Shown here in pieces: positions 30,613-39,691 of a stretch of 64,000 bases of DNA. Made by a program: the position numbers and the translations under genes. The notes below the pieces were generated by a model, which saw only the letters and a program-made list of their open reading frames with translations, was not told the DNA's origin and searched no databases. Source of the stretch: Heliomicrobium undosum (lineage in GTDB: Bacteria; Bacillota; Desulfitobacteriia; Heliobacteriales; Heliobacteriaceae); contig NZ_WXEY01000019.1 of assembly GCF_009877425.1 (NCBI RefSeq), forward strand, positions 1 through 64,000. Direction: 5' to 3'. The first letter of the stretch is position 1. The number at the start of each line of letters is the position of its first letter.

Positions 30613-32642
30613 CATCTCTTACTGTTATCGCCCGGTTTGACAATGACCACGCCTTCCACATACTTGCGGCTCATCAGGTGCCGTTTTTTCCGGTCCTCCT
30701 TGCTCTCGAAGACGATGTCCATGTCGTAGTTCTCCGGATAGAGTTGGGCCGCCTCGATGCGGAGGGTGAGCCGCTTGTGATTGATCATGATCTTTTTCTT
30801 CTTGTACATGACGCACACCTCGCCCCGGTGGTTGGCCGGTTCGCAGACGATGCCGACGCCGTCCAAGGTGGAAATGGTGACCGCATCGCCAACTTGGAAG
30901 GACGGCTTGGCTTTTCCGGGGGCCTGTTTCGCGTCCTCATTCGGCTCTTGCCTACCCGCTGTCACGGATGCCGATCTCGCCGGTTTTTCTGTTGTGACAC
31001 TTTCCTTATGCAAAGCGTCATTCATCTCACCAATAACTTTTTCGCGGCTCCCGAAAGGTTTCATCTCCCTACTGCTCTCTCGCTCGCTCATCTCCCACCT
31101 CTCCGGATAGGCCTGCTTCTCCTTGTAGGTCACCTCATGGGCGCGCTCGACGATCCGCCGGTCCAGGCCCAAGCGCAAGGCGATCCGCAGGGCGTTGCTC
31201 TCACCGGGGCGTCCGATGGTCAGCCGGTAGAGCGGTCGCAGGGTGTTGATGTCGAAGGCCATGCAGCCGTTTTTGAACCCAGGTTGCGTGGCGGCGAATT
31301 CCTTGATCTCGCTGTAATGGGTCGTGGCGACGATGGTCGCCCCCTTGCGGTAGATCTCCTCCAAGAGGGCGATGGCCAGGCCCATCCCCTCGGAAGGATC
31401 GGTCCCTGCGCCCAGTTCGTCAAGAATGACCAGGCTCTCCGGGCCAGTCTCGGCCACGATGTCGATGATGTTGCAGATGTGAGAGGAAAAGGTGCTCAGC
31501 GACTGTTCGATGCTCTGGCCGTCGCCGATATCGACGAGGATGTTGCGAAAGAGAGAAAAGACGCTGCCCCGATCGACCGGCACATGCAGGCCCGACTGGA
31601 CCATCGCCGTCATCAGGCCCACCGTCTTCAAGGCTACCGTCTTGCCGCCTGTGTTCGGTCCGGTGATAACGAGCGCCCGGTAGTCCTCGCCGATGGAAAA
31701 ATCGAGGGGGACGGCGGCGCGCCCGATCAGGGGGTGCCGGGCGCCGGTGATCCGGATGACCCCCTCTGTATTCAACTCGACCGGGGCGCCGTCGATAGAC
31801 CGGCTGTAGCGGGCCTTGGCGAAGGCGAAGTCGTACTGGGCCATTACCTCTACGTTGACGGACAACTCTTGCCGGCAGGCGGCGACGAGGGCGGTCAGTT
31901 CCGCCAGGATCCGGAAGACCTCCTGCTCCTCCTGCGCCCGCAACAATGCGATCTCCTCTTGGATGGGCCGGATGCCCTCGGGCTCGATAAAGACGGTCGA
32001 TCCGCTGGCGGAACTGTCAAGGACCATCCCGCGGACACAGTTTCGGTACTCGCTGCGCACGGGGATGACGTGGCGGCCGTTGCGCACCGTCACAAGCGCC
32101 TCCTGCAGGTACTTGCGCGTCTCTGACGACTTGAGGATGCTCTCCAGGCGCGCCTTCAATCGCCCTTCCGCCGCGGTGATCCGCCGCCGGACTTTCGCCA
32201 GTTCGGCGCTGGCCTGGTCGTCCACCTGTTCGTGGACGATGCACTGTTCGATCCGTTCCATCACATCGGTCAGTTCGTGGATGGATAGGGCGTAGGCGCT
32301 GACCATCGGCGCCGTATGGCGCAACTCCTGCATGACCTTTTTCAACTTGTTCCCGTCGCGCAAGAACCCGTGCAACGCCGCCAGTTCCTGCGGGGTGAGC
32401 ACATAGCCTTTTTCCGGTTTGTCGAGGATTTTGTGCATATCCGTCAGCGCATGGAGCGGCACGCCGGAAAGGCGATGCAGGATTTCCCGCGCCTCAGTCG
32501 TCTCCTGAAGCCACCGCTCCACCGTCTTGCGCTCCCCTGCCGGGGTCAGTTCGTCGATCATCCCTTTGGCCAGGTCGGACAAGGCGAATTCTTTGATTCG
32601 TTCTTTGATCTTGTCAAATTCGAGCATCTGCAGGGATTTCAT
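30612..32642 (-). CDS. MutS2-like ATPase lacking the Smr nuclease domain
   Basis: A 676-residue protein starting MKSLQMLEFDKI at 32642 after GGAGGAA. The core clamp and lever helices (KVRRRITAAEGRLKARLESIL) lead to the ABC ATPase with Walker A ITGPNTGGKTVALKTVG, LSTFSSH, Walker B SLVILDELGAGTDPSEG and ATTHYSEIKE. Full MutS2 proteins are about 780 residues and end in an Smr endonuclease domain. Here the C-terminus ends after a KOW-like part (VGDAVTISTLDGVGIV) and a basic tail (YDMDIVFESKEDRKKRHLMSRK), with no Smr motif. It may bind branched DNA or act on stalled, collided ribosomes without cutting. A separate full-length mutS2 may exist outside the window. Confidence 0.85.
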   Translation of the reverse strand: MKSLQMLEFDKIKERIKEFALSDLAKGMIDELTPAGERKTVERWLQETTEAREILHRLSGVPLHALTDMHKILDKPEKGYVLTPQELAALHGFLRDGNKLKKVMQELRHTAPMVSAYALSIHELTDVMERIEQCIVHEQVDDQASAELAKVRRRITAAEGRLKARLESILKSSETRKYLQEALVTVRNGRHVIPVRSEYRNCVRGMVLDSSASGSTVFIEPEGIRPIQEEIALLRAQEEQEVFRILAELTALVAACRQELSVNVEVMAQYDFAFAKARYSRSIDGAPVELNTEGVIRITGARHPLIGRAAVPLDFSIGEDYRALVITGPNTGGKTVALKTVGLMTAMVQSGLHVPVDRGSVFSLFRNILVDIGDGQSIEQSLSTFSSHICNIIDIVAETGPESLVILDELGAGTDPSEGMGLAIALLEEIYRKGATIVATTHYSEIKEFAATQPGFKNGCMAFDINTLRPLYRLTIGRPGESNALRIALRLGLDRRIVERAHEVTYKEKQAYPERWEMSERESSREMKPFGSREKVIGEMNDALHKESVTTEKPARSASVTAGRQEPNEDAKQAPGKAKPSFQVGDAVTISTLDGVGIVCEPANHRGEVCVMYKKKKIMINHKRLTLRIEAAQLYPENYDMDIVFESKEDRKKRHLMSRKYVEGVVIVKPGDNSKR

Positions 32643-33291
32643 CGCAGGTTCCTCCTTCTTTATCAGGGCGAAGTTTAAAAATAAAAAAAGGCCGTCGATG
32701 AACAGGCGTTCACCGGCAACCTTCTCCTGGCATTGCCGATACATCCTTGATGGAAGCGCAACCGGTCCGGCGGATAAAAACCCGATTAAGCCAGCGCGCT
32801 CTTCAAAAAGGATATAAAAATGCCGTGCTACAGCACGGCATGACTTGGCAATCGCATTTCGATTGGCTGGTCATCTTCCGCTGTTCTGAACTATCCAGAC
32901 CTGAAAGGGTACATGAAACCAACCCCGAACCGGGAACACACAACATTGCCACACGCGCCCACCGTAACACACGAGGTGATTACAGTATTACAGGGCGTGG
33001 CGCCATTTGCGCGCTCCGGGGGGACCCCTTCAGACCCTATGGAATTATTAGTTCAGAACAACCTCGGACATACACCATACTCCCAATCGTATTGTTACTC
33101 TTTTACAATACCAGGAAAATCAAGATTCGTCAAGTCTGCTGCTTGATTCCGCTCATCGCCGATTCGGACGTAGGAAAATTTCACCGTTTCTTGCCTGCAT
33201 TCATATGTTATGGCAGACCGGAGTCTTTCCCGTAAAAGACAACTCGACGGAAAGACCTTCGCGATTGTTCGGTAAGGAAGGTGTTGCCTCG
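32643..33291. other. 650-base gene-free stretch
   Basis: Several open frames exist on both strands but none has a ribosome site and family features together. The stretch contains a perfect hairpin at 32820-32841, a GAGGTGATTACAGT sequence near 32970 without a convincing gene after it, and a loose hairpin (GTCTTTCC...GGAAAGAC, about 33223-33264) before the PGP-rich protein gene. Confidence 0.5.
32820..32841 (-). repeat. Perfect hairpin ATGCCGTGCT/AGCACGGCAT
   Basis: A 10-bp stem with a two-base centre. On the minus strand it is followed by TTTTTAT, like a terminator, yet no minus-strand gene precedes it. It may end an unannotated RNA or be a scattered repeat. Confidence 0.6.
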
Positions 33292-33996
33292 ATGTATTAT
33301 GACGATGACGAACACTTTGGGGCCTCACAGCAACCCGGCCTGCCGCCGGGGCGGCAGCCCCGCAGACCCCAGCCCGGCCCCGGGCCATTCCCTGGACCTG
33401 GGCCATTCCCTGGACCCGGGCCATTGCCCGGACCAGGGCCTTTCCCCGGACCAGGGCCTTTCCCCGGACCTGGACCCCTCCCTGGTCCCGGACCTTTCCC
33501 CGGACCCGGACCGAGACCAACGCCGGGGGAGCCGGAGGAGTTCGGCGAGTTTCGCCAGCGCAACCTCGTCCCCTTCTACCGCTATTACAACCCCACCATC
33601 ACCGACCATTTCTACACGACCAACTTTAACGAACTCGGCTTCGGCCGCAGCGGCTACCGCTTCGAAGGGATCGCCTGCCTCGTCTTTGCGAGACAGCGTC
33701 CCGGCACAACGCCCCTTTACCGGTACTGGAACCCCACCATCGGGGACCACTTCTACACCACCAACTTCAACGAACTGGGCTCCGGCGCCCAGGGGTACCA
33801 ATTCGAAGGAATCGCCTGTTACGTCTTCCCGACCCAGCGTCCCAGAACCGTTCCCCTGTACCGCTACTGGAACCCCACCGCCGGCGATCATTTCTATACG
33901 ACCAATTTCAACGAATTGGGCCAAGGCAGAGGCGGCTATATCTTCGAAGGCGTCCAGTGCTATGTCTATCCCACATTCCCCTTCTTCGGACGGTGA
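33292..33996 (+). CDS. PGP-rich protein with three aromatic (DUF5648-like) repeats
   Basis: A 234-residue protein starting MYYDDDEHFGASQQ at 33292, after AAGGAAGG; no signal peptide is seen. Residues 28-76 are an almost pure Gly-Pro tract with Phe or Leu every six residues (GPGPFPGPGPLP type). From about residue 93 there are three repeats of about 47 residues. Each reads PLYRYWNPTIGDHFYTTNFNELG followed in turn by a GYxFEGIACYV segment; the repeats are 70-80 percent identical. They resemble the DUF5648 aromatic repeats found in secreted and cell-surface proteins. The function is unknown; carbohydrate or surface binding is a guess. A bidirectional terminator follows. Confidence 0.8.
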   Translation: MYYDDDEHFGASQQPGLPPGRQPRRPQPGPGPFPGPGPFPGPGPLPGPGPFPGPGPFPGPGPLPGPGPFPGPGPRPTPGEPEEFGEFRQRNLVPFYRYYNPTITDHFYTTNFNELGFGRSGYRFEGIACLVFARQRPGTTPLYRYWNPTIGDHFYTTNFNELGSGAQGYQFEGIACYVFPTQRPRTVPLYRYWNPTAGDHFYTTNFNELGQGRGGYIFEGVQCYVYPTFPFFGR

Positions 33997-34020
33997 TCCA
34001 AAAAAAAACCGTAAACGCCG

Positions 34021-34061
34021 AAAGGCCGGCCCCGTAAAAATAATCGGGCGCCGGCCTTTTT
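34021..34061. terminator. Bidirectional terminator
   Basis: AAAGGCCGGC and GCCGGCCTTT arms with an inner CCCG/CGGG, between the convergent PGP-rich and nitroreductase genes. Confidence 0.9.
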
Positions 34062-34076
34062 ATATCGGTGTTTCTT

Positions 34077-34646
34077 TTATTCCAAGATGAGTTCTCTCAG
34101 CGGACGCTTCGGCACATGGTGGGTGCCGTCCTCATCACGCCAGTATTTCACATCGCCGTCCGCCCCGATCTGCTCGATGACCACCGTCTCCTTCGGCTTG
34201 CCGAGGGCGATGACGAGAAGGATCTCGTAACGTTCGGGAATCTGCAAGGCCTCTGCAAGTTCCTGGCGCTTGATAGAGGCGATGATGCATCCGCCCAGGC
34301 CTTTTTCCACAGCGCCGAGCAGGATGCTCTGGCTGGCGATGCCGTGATCTACAAAGTAGTTTTGGCTGATCTCCCGATCGCCAAGGATGATGATATAGGC
34401 GGAGGGTCTTTCGCCGGCGATAGGTCCCGGCCACTCCTTCAGGTAGCCTGCCCAAGCCAGGGTCGGAAAGATCCGTTCGTTCTTCTCCCGGTCACAGGAG
34501 AGGATGTACTTGAGCGGTTGCCGGTTTGCCCCGGAAGCGGATAAACGGGCCAATTCGATCAGTTCCGTCAGCGTATCCCGGCTGACGGCATGGCTCTCAT
34601 GAAAGCGTCGGAAGCTGCGGTTGCGTGCGACGAGTCCGTAGAGCAT
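34077..34646 (-). CDS. Nitroreductase-family FMN oxidoreductase
   Basis: A 189-residue protein. The N-terminus has the FMN-phosphate loop NRSFRRFHE and the SASGANRQPLKYI motif. The C-terminal part has VDHGIASQSILLGAVEKGLGGCII and the last FMN-binding stretch IALGKPKETV. The length is typical for short single-domain nitroreductases that act as homodimers and reduce quinones, nitro groups or flavins with NAD(P)H. The substrate cannot be read from sequence. The gene is divergent from the sfsA fusion and ends at a shared terminator with the upstream plus-strand gene. Confidence 0.88.
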   Translation of the reverse strand: MLYGLVARNRSFRRFHESHAVSRDTLTELIELARLSASGANRQPLKYILSCDREKNERIFPTLAWAGYLKEWPGPIAGERPSAYIIILGDREISQNYFVDHGIASQSILLGAVEKGLGGCIIASIKRQELAEALQIPERYEILLVIALGKPKETVVIEQIGADGDVKYWRDEDGTHHVPKRPLRELILE

Positions 34647-34825
34647 GGAACAACCCCCTTGTTGCTGTCATCACAATAAAGCATACCATGAAGCGGACGA
34701 TTGCGCATGCCCTTTTTTCACGCCAACAAAGGGGCGTTGTTCGAGAAAAGGCTTTCCTCCCATGTGTCGAAAAGGATAGAATAGTAGCGTCGCCGCCGCT
34801 GCGGCGGGATTGGAGGAAATGCACA

Positions 34826-35986
34826 TTGTCCGGCCTTTTTTTCGGTGAAGTGAAAACAGCCGCCTTTCTCCGCCGGCCCAACCGTTTTATCGTAGAATGC
34901 AATCTGGATGGAGAAACCGTCCGGGCCTACCTGCCCAACCCGGGGCGACTCTGGGAATTGTTTTTTCCCGGTGTGAACCTCTACCTGTCCGCCGCCGCCG
35001 AAGGCCGGCGAACCGCCTATACCGTCGTCGCTGTCGAGCGCGATGGACTGCCGGTGATGCTACACACCCACAAGACGAACGAGGTGATTCACCAGCTGCT
35101 TACCGAAGGGCGCATACCGGGCCTGGAGGATGCCGCTGTCATCCGGCCGGAGGTGAAGGTCGGCCGTCACCGCTTCGATTTTCTCCTGGAACGCCAGGGC
35201 AAGCCCTTCTATCTGGAGGTGAAATCGTGCACCCTCTTTGAGGGCGCCATGGCCATGTTCCCGGACGCCGTCACCGACCGGGGGCGGCGGCACCTGGAAG
35301 AACTGGCCGCCCTCTCGCGCCAGGAGGGCGTGGCCTGCGGCGTGCTTATCGCCGTGCAATGGCCCCGGGCGCGCTGGTTTCTGCCCGATTATCACACCGA
35401 CTATGCCTTCGCCCAAACCTTCCTGGCAGTCCGAAATGCTTTGTGGCTCCAGGCCCTTTCCCTGTCCTGGCGCGATGACCTGAGCCTGGGCCATGCCGTC
35501 GCCCCGGTGGCCATCCCCTGGGGTTTTCTCGAAAAAGAACTCCAGGACGGGGGCTGTTACCTCCTCGTCCTGGCAGTGACCGCAGAGACGCGGCTGACCG
35601 TAGGCAGCCTGGGAGAGCGGTTGTTCCGTCCCGGCTATTATGTATATACGGGCAGCGCCCGGAAAAACCTGACCCAGCGCATCGATCGCCACTGCCGCAA
35701 GCGCAAGAACTTCCACTGGCACATCGACTACCTGCGCCATGCGGCGGCAAGTTGCACCGCCCTGGCCGTGCGGACGACGGAAGACCTGGAACATGAACTG
35801 GCCCAGGCGCTCCATCCCATCGCCCAGGGGGAGACGCCCCATTTCGGCTGCTCTGATTGCGCCTGTTCCAGCCACCTGTTTTATTTTGCTGAAAACCCGC
35901 TGCGTCACCGGCCCTTCATCGACATGCTGCAGCGTTTCCGGATGGGACGCGTCGAAGAGCGGCTGCTCTCCCCCGCCGAGGCGTGA
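34826..35986 (+). CDS. sfsA: SfsA-DUF123 (GIY-YIG-like) fusion protein
   Basis: A 386-residue protein; start TTG 34826 follows GGAGG at nine bases, and upstream in-frame codons lack a box. Residues about 1-235 are SfsA: VECNLDGETVRAYLPNPGRL, HTHKTNEVIHQLL, RFDFLLE, YLEVKSCTL and AMFPDAVTDRGRRHLEEL, the last two carrying restriction-nuclease-like acids and lysine. Residues about 245-365 are DUF123: GCYLLVLAV, YYVYTGSARKNLTQRIDRH, FHWHIDYLR and HFGCSDCACSSHLFYF, which resembles GIY-YIG nucleases. SfsA is named after sugar fermentation in E. coli and binds DNA. The fusion suggests a nucleic-acid role for both parts, but the substrate is unknown. Confidence 0.88.
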   Translation: MSGLFFGEVKTAAFLRRPNRFIVECNLDGETVRAYLPNPGRLWELFFPGVNLYLSAAAEGRRTAYTVVAVERDGLPVMLHTHKTNEVIHQLLTEGRIPGLEDAAVIRPEVKVGRHRFDFLLERQGKPFYLEVKSCTLFEGAMAMFPDAVTDRGRRHLEELAALSRQEGVACGVLIAVQWPRARWFLPDYHTDYAFAQTFLAVRNALWLQALSLSWRDDLSLGHAVAPVAIPWGFLEKELQDGGCYLLVLAVTAETRLTVGSLGERLFRPGYYVYTGSARKNLTQRIDRHCRKRKNFHWHIDYLRHAAASCTALAVRTTEDLEHELAQALHPIAQGETPHFGCSDCACSSHLFYFAENPLRHRPFIDMLQRFRMGRVEERLLSPAEA

Positions 35987-36063
35987 TCGAGGGCAGCCAC
36001 CCGCAGAAGGCCGATGCCGATGGCGGCTTGTAGACACACCGAGGGAAGCCTTCCGGGGCGCTC

Positions 36064-36903
36064 CTACATGTCTTTCGCGAGACCCTGGATTTTTTCCGCC
36101 GTCAGGGCCAATTGTTCCATCGCTTCGGAGATCTGGTGGGTGGCCTGGGCCTGGACAGAACTGAGTTCGTCCGACCGGGAGATTTTCTGGCCCATCTTCT
36201 GGATCTCTTCAGCGATGTTGGTGAGAATGTTTTTGATCTCCTTCACCGATTGTTCGCTGTCCATGGACATCTTGCGGATCTCTCCGGCTACGACGGAAAA
36301 GCCGCGGCCATGTTCCCCCGCCCGGGCCGACTCGATGGAGGCGTTTAACCCGAGCAGGTTTGTCTTGTTGGCGATGCCGGTAATGAACTTGAGGATATCG
36401 TCCGTCTTTTTCAGGCGTTGCAGAACCGCTTCGCTGGAGGTTTTCAATTCAGAAAGGTGCGAAGCCAAGTTGCCGGCGGTGGCGGCCACCTCCTGACTGG
36501 TGGCCGTCATCTCTTCCGAGGATGCGGCCAAAGACTGGGCGATGTCCTGGAGTTCCATTTGAGCCGACATATTCAGCCCCAGCCCCAGCGCCCCGATGAT
36601 TTGCCCCTGTTCGTTCCGGATGGGGGCTGTCACTGCTTTAAAGGGCGTGCCAAAGGCTTCCTTAGGGATGAGCGTCGTTTGAGGCGTCCCTGAGCGCAAC
36701 ACCTCGTACATGCCGTCTCCCGGTTTTACGGCCTCGCCGGCGCGGATCCGGATATCGATGCTCTTGCCAGGCGAGTAATAGATAAACTGCTCTGTGTCTG
36801 CTATCCCCATCATGCAGTCAAAGGGAATGATTGTTTTAAAGAAGGGGGCGCTGTGAATCAATTGATTGAGGATCGCGGCGCCGGTCGTTTCCCGGTAATC
36901 CAT
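36064..36903 (-). CDS. Soluble methyl-accepting-chemotaxis-like signalling protein
   Basis: A 279-residue protein starting [12 protein letters not shown] at 36903 after GAAAGGAG. No membrane helix is present. Residues about 10-125 form a small sensor domain ([26 protein letters not shown], then [18 protein letters not shown]) like those in YfmS-type cytosolic receptors. Residues about 130-279 are a shortened MCP signalling hairpin with the tip [34 protein letters not shown] in outline. It would join chemoreceptor arrays from the cytoplasm and sense an internal signal. The signal is not known. Confidence 0.85.
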   Translation of the reverse strand: MDYRETTGAAILNQLIHSAPFFKTIIPFDCMMGIADTEQFIYYSPGKSIDIRIRAGEAVKPGDGMYEVLRSGTPQTTLIPKEAFGTPFKAVTAPIRNEQGQIIGALGLGLNMSAQMELQDIAQSLAASSEEMTATSQEVAATAGNLASHLSELKTSSEAVLQRLKKTDDILKFITGIANKTNLLGLNASIESARAGEHGRGFSVVAGEIRKMSMDSEQSVKEIKNILTNIAEEIQKMGQKISRSDELSSVQAQATHQISEAMEQLALTAEKIQGLAKDM

Positions 36904-37146
36904 GGTTCGACGCTCCTTTCCACTGTTCAACACGATTCTTTCCACAATACAGGCAACTGGTATAACGAATTTTCTTGTTATTTGTTCGACGGAAAAAATC
37001 GTTCTCCTGTTCTTTCCATGGAGAAAACCAATTTATTCAAAATAGGTTTTTTGCTTTCTACAAAGCGGTAATGGAAAACCCATCCAATACGTAGAAATAG
37101 TAAGTCTAATATTATTTCCATGACAGGAAACATAGGGGTGATGCCT

Positions 37147-37500
37147 GTGGTCGCTTCAGAAAAACGAGCCCACCCTCGGGTAGACGTGAATTGGAAAGGA
37201 GAACTGTTTGAACCCGATGGCTCCAGTTTCCTCGCTCCAGTGGAGATTCACAACATCAGCAAAGGGGGGATCCTCCTCCTCTGCGACCTTGAGTTATCTG
37301 TCCACGGCCGCTACATGGTTCAACTCCCCGTCGCCAAGGCCACGATTGAGATCGCCTGGAAGCACAAGAACCGCTACGGCGCCATGTTTGTCGAACTGAC
37401 GCCGGAAACCGAAGAGGCGATTCTGACCAAGGTCAATGAACTCCTCGTCGAGTCGGCCCTATCGGGCTCCTTCGATTTCCCCAGCGGTGGTTTTTTCTAA
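37147..37500 (+). CDS. PilZ-domain c-di-GMP receptor
   Basis: A 117-residue protein. The start GTG at 37147 is preferred because AGGGGTGAT lies just upstream; an ATG at 37141 sits on that box. The two PilZ signatures are present: the arginine motif KRAHPRVDV near the N-terminus and EIHNISKGGI (N-x-S-x-x-G) about 25-30 residues later. The rest is a small beta barrel with a C-terminal helix. PilZ domains bind c-di-GMP and control motility, adhesion or enzymes by contact. There are no other domains. It lies next to chemotaxis-type genes, which suits a motility role. Confidence 0.88.
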   Translation: MVASEKRAHPRVDVNWKGELFEPDGSSFLAPVEIHNISKGGILLLCDLELSVHGRYMVQLPVAKATIEIAWKHKNRYGAMFVELTPETEEAILTKVNELLVESALSGSFDFPSGGFF

Positions 37501-37506
37501 GGTGAA

Positions 37507-37555
37507 GAAAAAGAGGCTGCGCCACCGTTCATCGGTGCGTGCAGCCTCTTTCTTT
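37507..37555. terminator. Bidirectional terminator between the PilZ gene and panE
   Basis: Arms GAAAAAGAGGCTGC and GCAGCCTCTTTCTT with an inner CACCG/CGGTG stem. Just beyond it, ATGAATGGATTGATCGAC is repeated in tandem (about 37557-37592) next to the panE stop. Confidence 0.9.
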
Positions 37556-37596
37556 ATGAATGGATTGATCGACATGAATGGATTGATCGACACCGT

Positions 37597-38532
37597 TCAG
37601 CCGCTTTGTCCGATAAGCTTAGCGTATACCTCGCCGTGGGCCGGCGTCGGAACGCCAAGTCTCGCGCCTGTCCGGACGATATACCCCGAAAAGGACTCCA
37701 GTTCCGTTCGGTTTCCGTTCTCAAAATCCCGTTGCATCGACGTGGTGCTGTCAGGGCCAAAGGAAAAGACCGACTTCATGGTCTCCTCGACGATTGCTTC
37801 CGGCAACGGAACGCCTTGGGCGCGCGCCACGGCCTCGACCTCTTCCATCATGGCGCGCAACTGGGCCAGTCGCTGGGGGTCGCCGGTGATGGCGCCGACA
37901 GGTGCCTGGTAGTAGGATGTGATGCCGCCGAGGGAACAGATGAGCAGATACTTGCTCCAAACGGCCACGTCGGCATTGCCGGCATGCTTGGCCGCAATGC
38001 CGGACCGGCGGAACATGCCCGCGATCGCTTCGAGTTCCTCAGGAAGGATTTCCGGTAAGCCCGGCTGGCCGTCGACGCCGTAGACAATGCGTCCGGCGCC
38101 ACCGGAGATGACGCCAGGCGATTCGATCATCGAGAAGATGTAGCAACACCCGTTGAGCACCCGGCCGCGGGGCAGGGCGGCCCGCAAACGCTCAGCATGG
38201 TCGACGCCGTTTAACAGGGGCAGGATGATCGTCTGATCCCCGATGAGTGGTGTCATTTTGGCCGCTGCCGATTCGAGATCGTAGGTCTTCACACAGAAGA
38301 GCACAAAATCGACTGGGCCGATCTCAGCGGCGTCCTCTGTCGCTAGAGCCGGTCTGGCCGTAACCTCGCCCTCCCGGCTTTTGACGGTCAATCCGCGCGC
38401 TGCGATGGCTTCCCGATGCCGGCCGCGAACCATGAAAAACACTTCATCTTCCGGTGACGCTGCAGCGGTAGCGGCGATTTTTCCGCCAAAGTACCCGCCG
38501 ACACCGCCCAACCCGACGATTGCAATGCGCAT
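37597..38532 (-). CDS. panE: 2-dehydropantoate 2-reductase
   Basis: A 311-residue protein with the Rossmann start MRIAIVGLGGVGGYFGG, which binds NADPH. DFVLFCVKTYDLE, LPLLNGVDHAERL and NGCCYIF follow, then the C-terminal helical domain with the catalytic lysine region AVWSKYLLICSLGGITS. The tail has DSTTSMQRDFENGNRTELESFSG in outline, the ketopantoate reductase substrate region. It reduces ketopantoate to pantoate on the way to coenzyme A. The ATG follows AAGGCGAAGAG. Some proteins of this family act on other 2-oxoacids, and no other pan gene is in the window. Confidence 0.88.
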   Translation of the reverse strand: MRIAIVGLGGVGGYFGGKIAATAAASPEDEVFFMVRGRHREAIAARGLTVKSREGEVTARPALATEDAAEIGPVDFVLFCVKTYDLESAAAKMTPLIGDQTIILPLLNGVDHAERLRAALPRGRVLNGCCYIFSMIESPGVISGGAGRIVYGVDGQPGLPEILPEELEAIAGMFRRSGIAAKHAGNADVAVWSKYLLICSLGGITSYYQAPVGAITGDPQRLAQLRAMMEEVEAVARAQGVPLPEAIVEETMKSVFSFGPDSTTSMQRDFENGNRTELESFSGYIVRTGARLGVPTPAHGEVYAKLIGQSG

Positions 38533-38615
38533 GTCTCTTCGCCTTCCTTGTTCATTGTAATAGAGGTGTTTGTTCGTGCGCGGAAGCGGTGCTTCCGTAT
38601 ATCGAAGCGGAAATG

Positions 38616-39635
38616 TTACTTCCCCGCGACCGCTTTGAAGCTCGCCATCGCATGGGCGAAGGCCGCCGGCTCTTCCAGATGGGCCAGATGACCGCTTTGT
38701 TCAAAAAGGACCAACCGGGAACCATGGATGCGGCTCGCCATCTCTTCGGCGTACTGGACGGGACAGACGAAGTCTTTCCGTCCTGCTAAAATCAGTACAG
38801 GCGCTTGAATCTCCCTAAGGCGCTCCCGTGTGTCGAACAGGGGCATCTGCCGGTAGAAACCCTGGTTTGGGGCGAGAGAACAGAGGATCCCTTCAGCGAA
38901 CCGGTCGATTTCTTCTCTATGGGCGTCATAGTCGGCGAAGTAGAGTCCCACGTAGCGCCGAAAGTTCCGCGTCGCCTCCTCGTCGGTGCGTACGGAAGCG
39001 GCGTCGCGCAACCCGGCCAAGGCCTCCCAATACCAGGGGCGATCGAAAAACCAGAGGGTGTTGAGGGTGACCGCTTTCCGAAAGGCATCGTCAGTGACAG
39101 GGGTGGTTCCATAAAGAATCAGCCCTTGCAGCCGATCGCCGTGGCGAAGGGCGTATCGCTGGGCCACCATGCCGCCGTGGGAATGGCCCAACAGGAACAT
39201 CTTTTCCAGGCCGAGATGACGCCGCAACCCTTCCAGGTCTTCCACATAGCGCTCAAAGGTGTAGTCTTCCGGTTTCTCCAGCCGGCCTGAAGCGCCTGTG
39301 CCGACCGGTTCCAGATAGACCAGGCGGTAGTGCTTTTCTACTTCCGGCATTTTGGCGTAGGTCCAGTCAAAGCCCGGCCCACCGGGATGAACGATGCAGA
39401 GGGGACCGTCGCCGGACACATGGTAGCGCAGTTCCACCCCATTGATCACTGCCGTATGCTCTCCAAGCGCCAGCCGGCTGGTGGTCACGCTTTCCGCTGT
39501 CTCATGAGAGGCAAACCCGGTTCCGGCCAGCAGCAGAAGGATGATAAAAGCCCATCCGACCGTTCTGAGAATCCTGTGTTGATATGATCGGCCGTTCGCC
39601 TGAAGCAACCTGTTTCCCTCCATCCGATATTCCAA
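38616..39635 (-). CDS. Exported alpha/beta hydrolase (proline iminopeptidase-like)
   Basis: A 339-residue protein. An N-terminal membrane anchor or signal helix (about residues 25-43, VGWAFIILLLLAGTGFA) is followed by an alpha/beta hydrolase. Motifs are the oxyanion loop HPGGPGFDWTY, the nucleophile elbow GHSHGG with its serine, the acid in AGRKDFVCP and the histidine in EQSGHLAHLEEP. The HPGGPG loop and the helical cap are features of the S33 family of prolyl aminopeptidases and related hydrolases. It probably acts outside the membrane. The substrate is unknown. It begins 57 bases after the end of the histidine kinase gene, perhaps in the same transcript. Confidence 0.85.
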   Translation of the reverse strand: MEYRMEGNRLLQANGRSYQHRILRTVGWAFIILLLLAGTGFASHETAESVTTSRLALGEHTAVINGVELRYHVSGDGPLCIVHPGGPGFDWTYAKMPEVEKHYRLVYLEPVGTGASGRLEKPEDYTFERYVEDLEGLRRHLGLEKMFLLGHSHGGMVAQRYALRHGDRLQGLILYGTTPVTDDAFRKAVTLNTLWFFDRPWYWEALAGLRDAASVRTDEEATRNFRRYVGLYFADYDAHREEIDRFAEGILCSLAPNQGFYRQMPLFDTRERLREIQAPVLILAGRKDFVCPVQYAEEMASRIHGSRLVLFEQSGHLAHLEEPAAFAHAMASFKAVAGK

Positions 39636-39691
39636 TGGAAAACAGATTCTGCTTCAATCCCATTTTTTCCTCTTCCTCGACAAACAACGAG

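Noticed and set aside
32747-33235. 162-residue and 77-residue frames in the gene-free stretch
   Set aside because: No ribosome site fits their starts and the composition is random-like; one runs through the perfect hairpin.
35060-36037. 325-residue frame opposite the sfsA fusion, and similar long frames opposite mutS2, gatB, ligA and pcrA
   Set aside because: These are mirror frames of GC-rich genes whose sense frames carry complete known domains.
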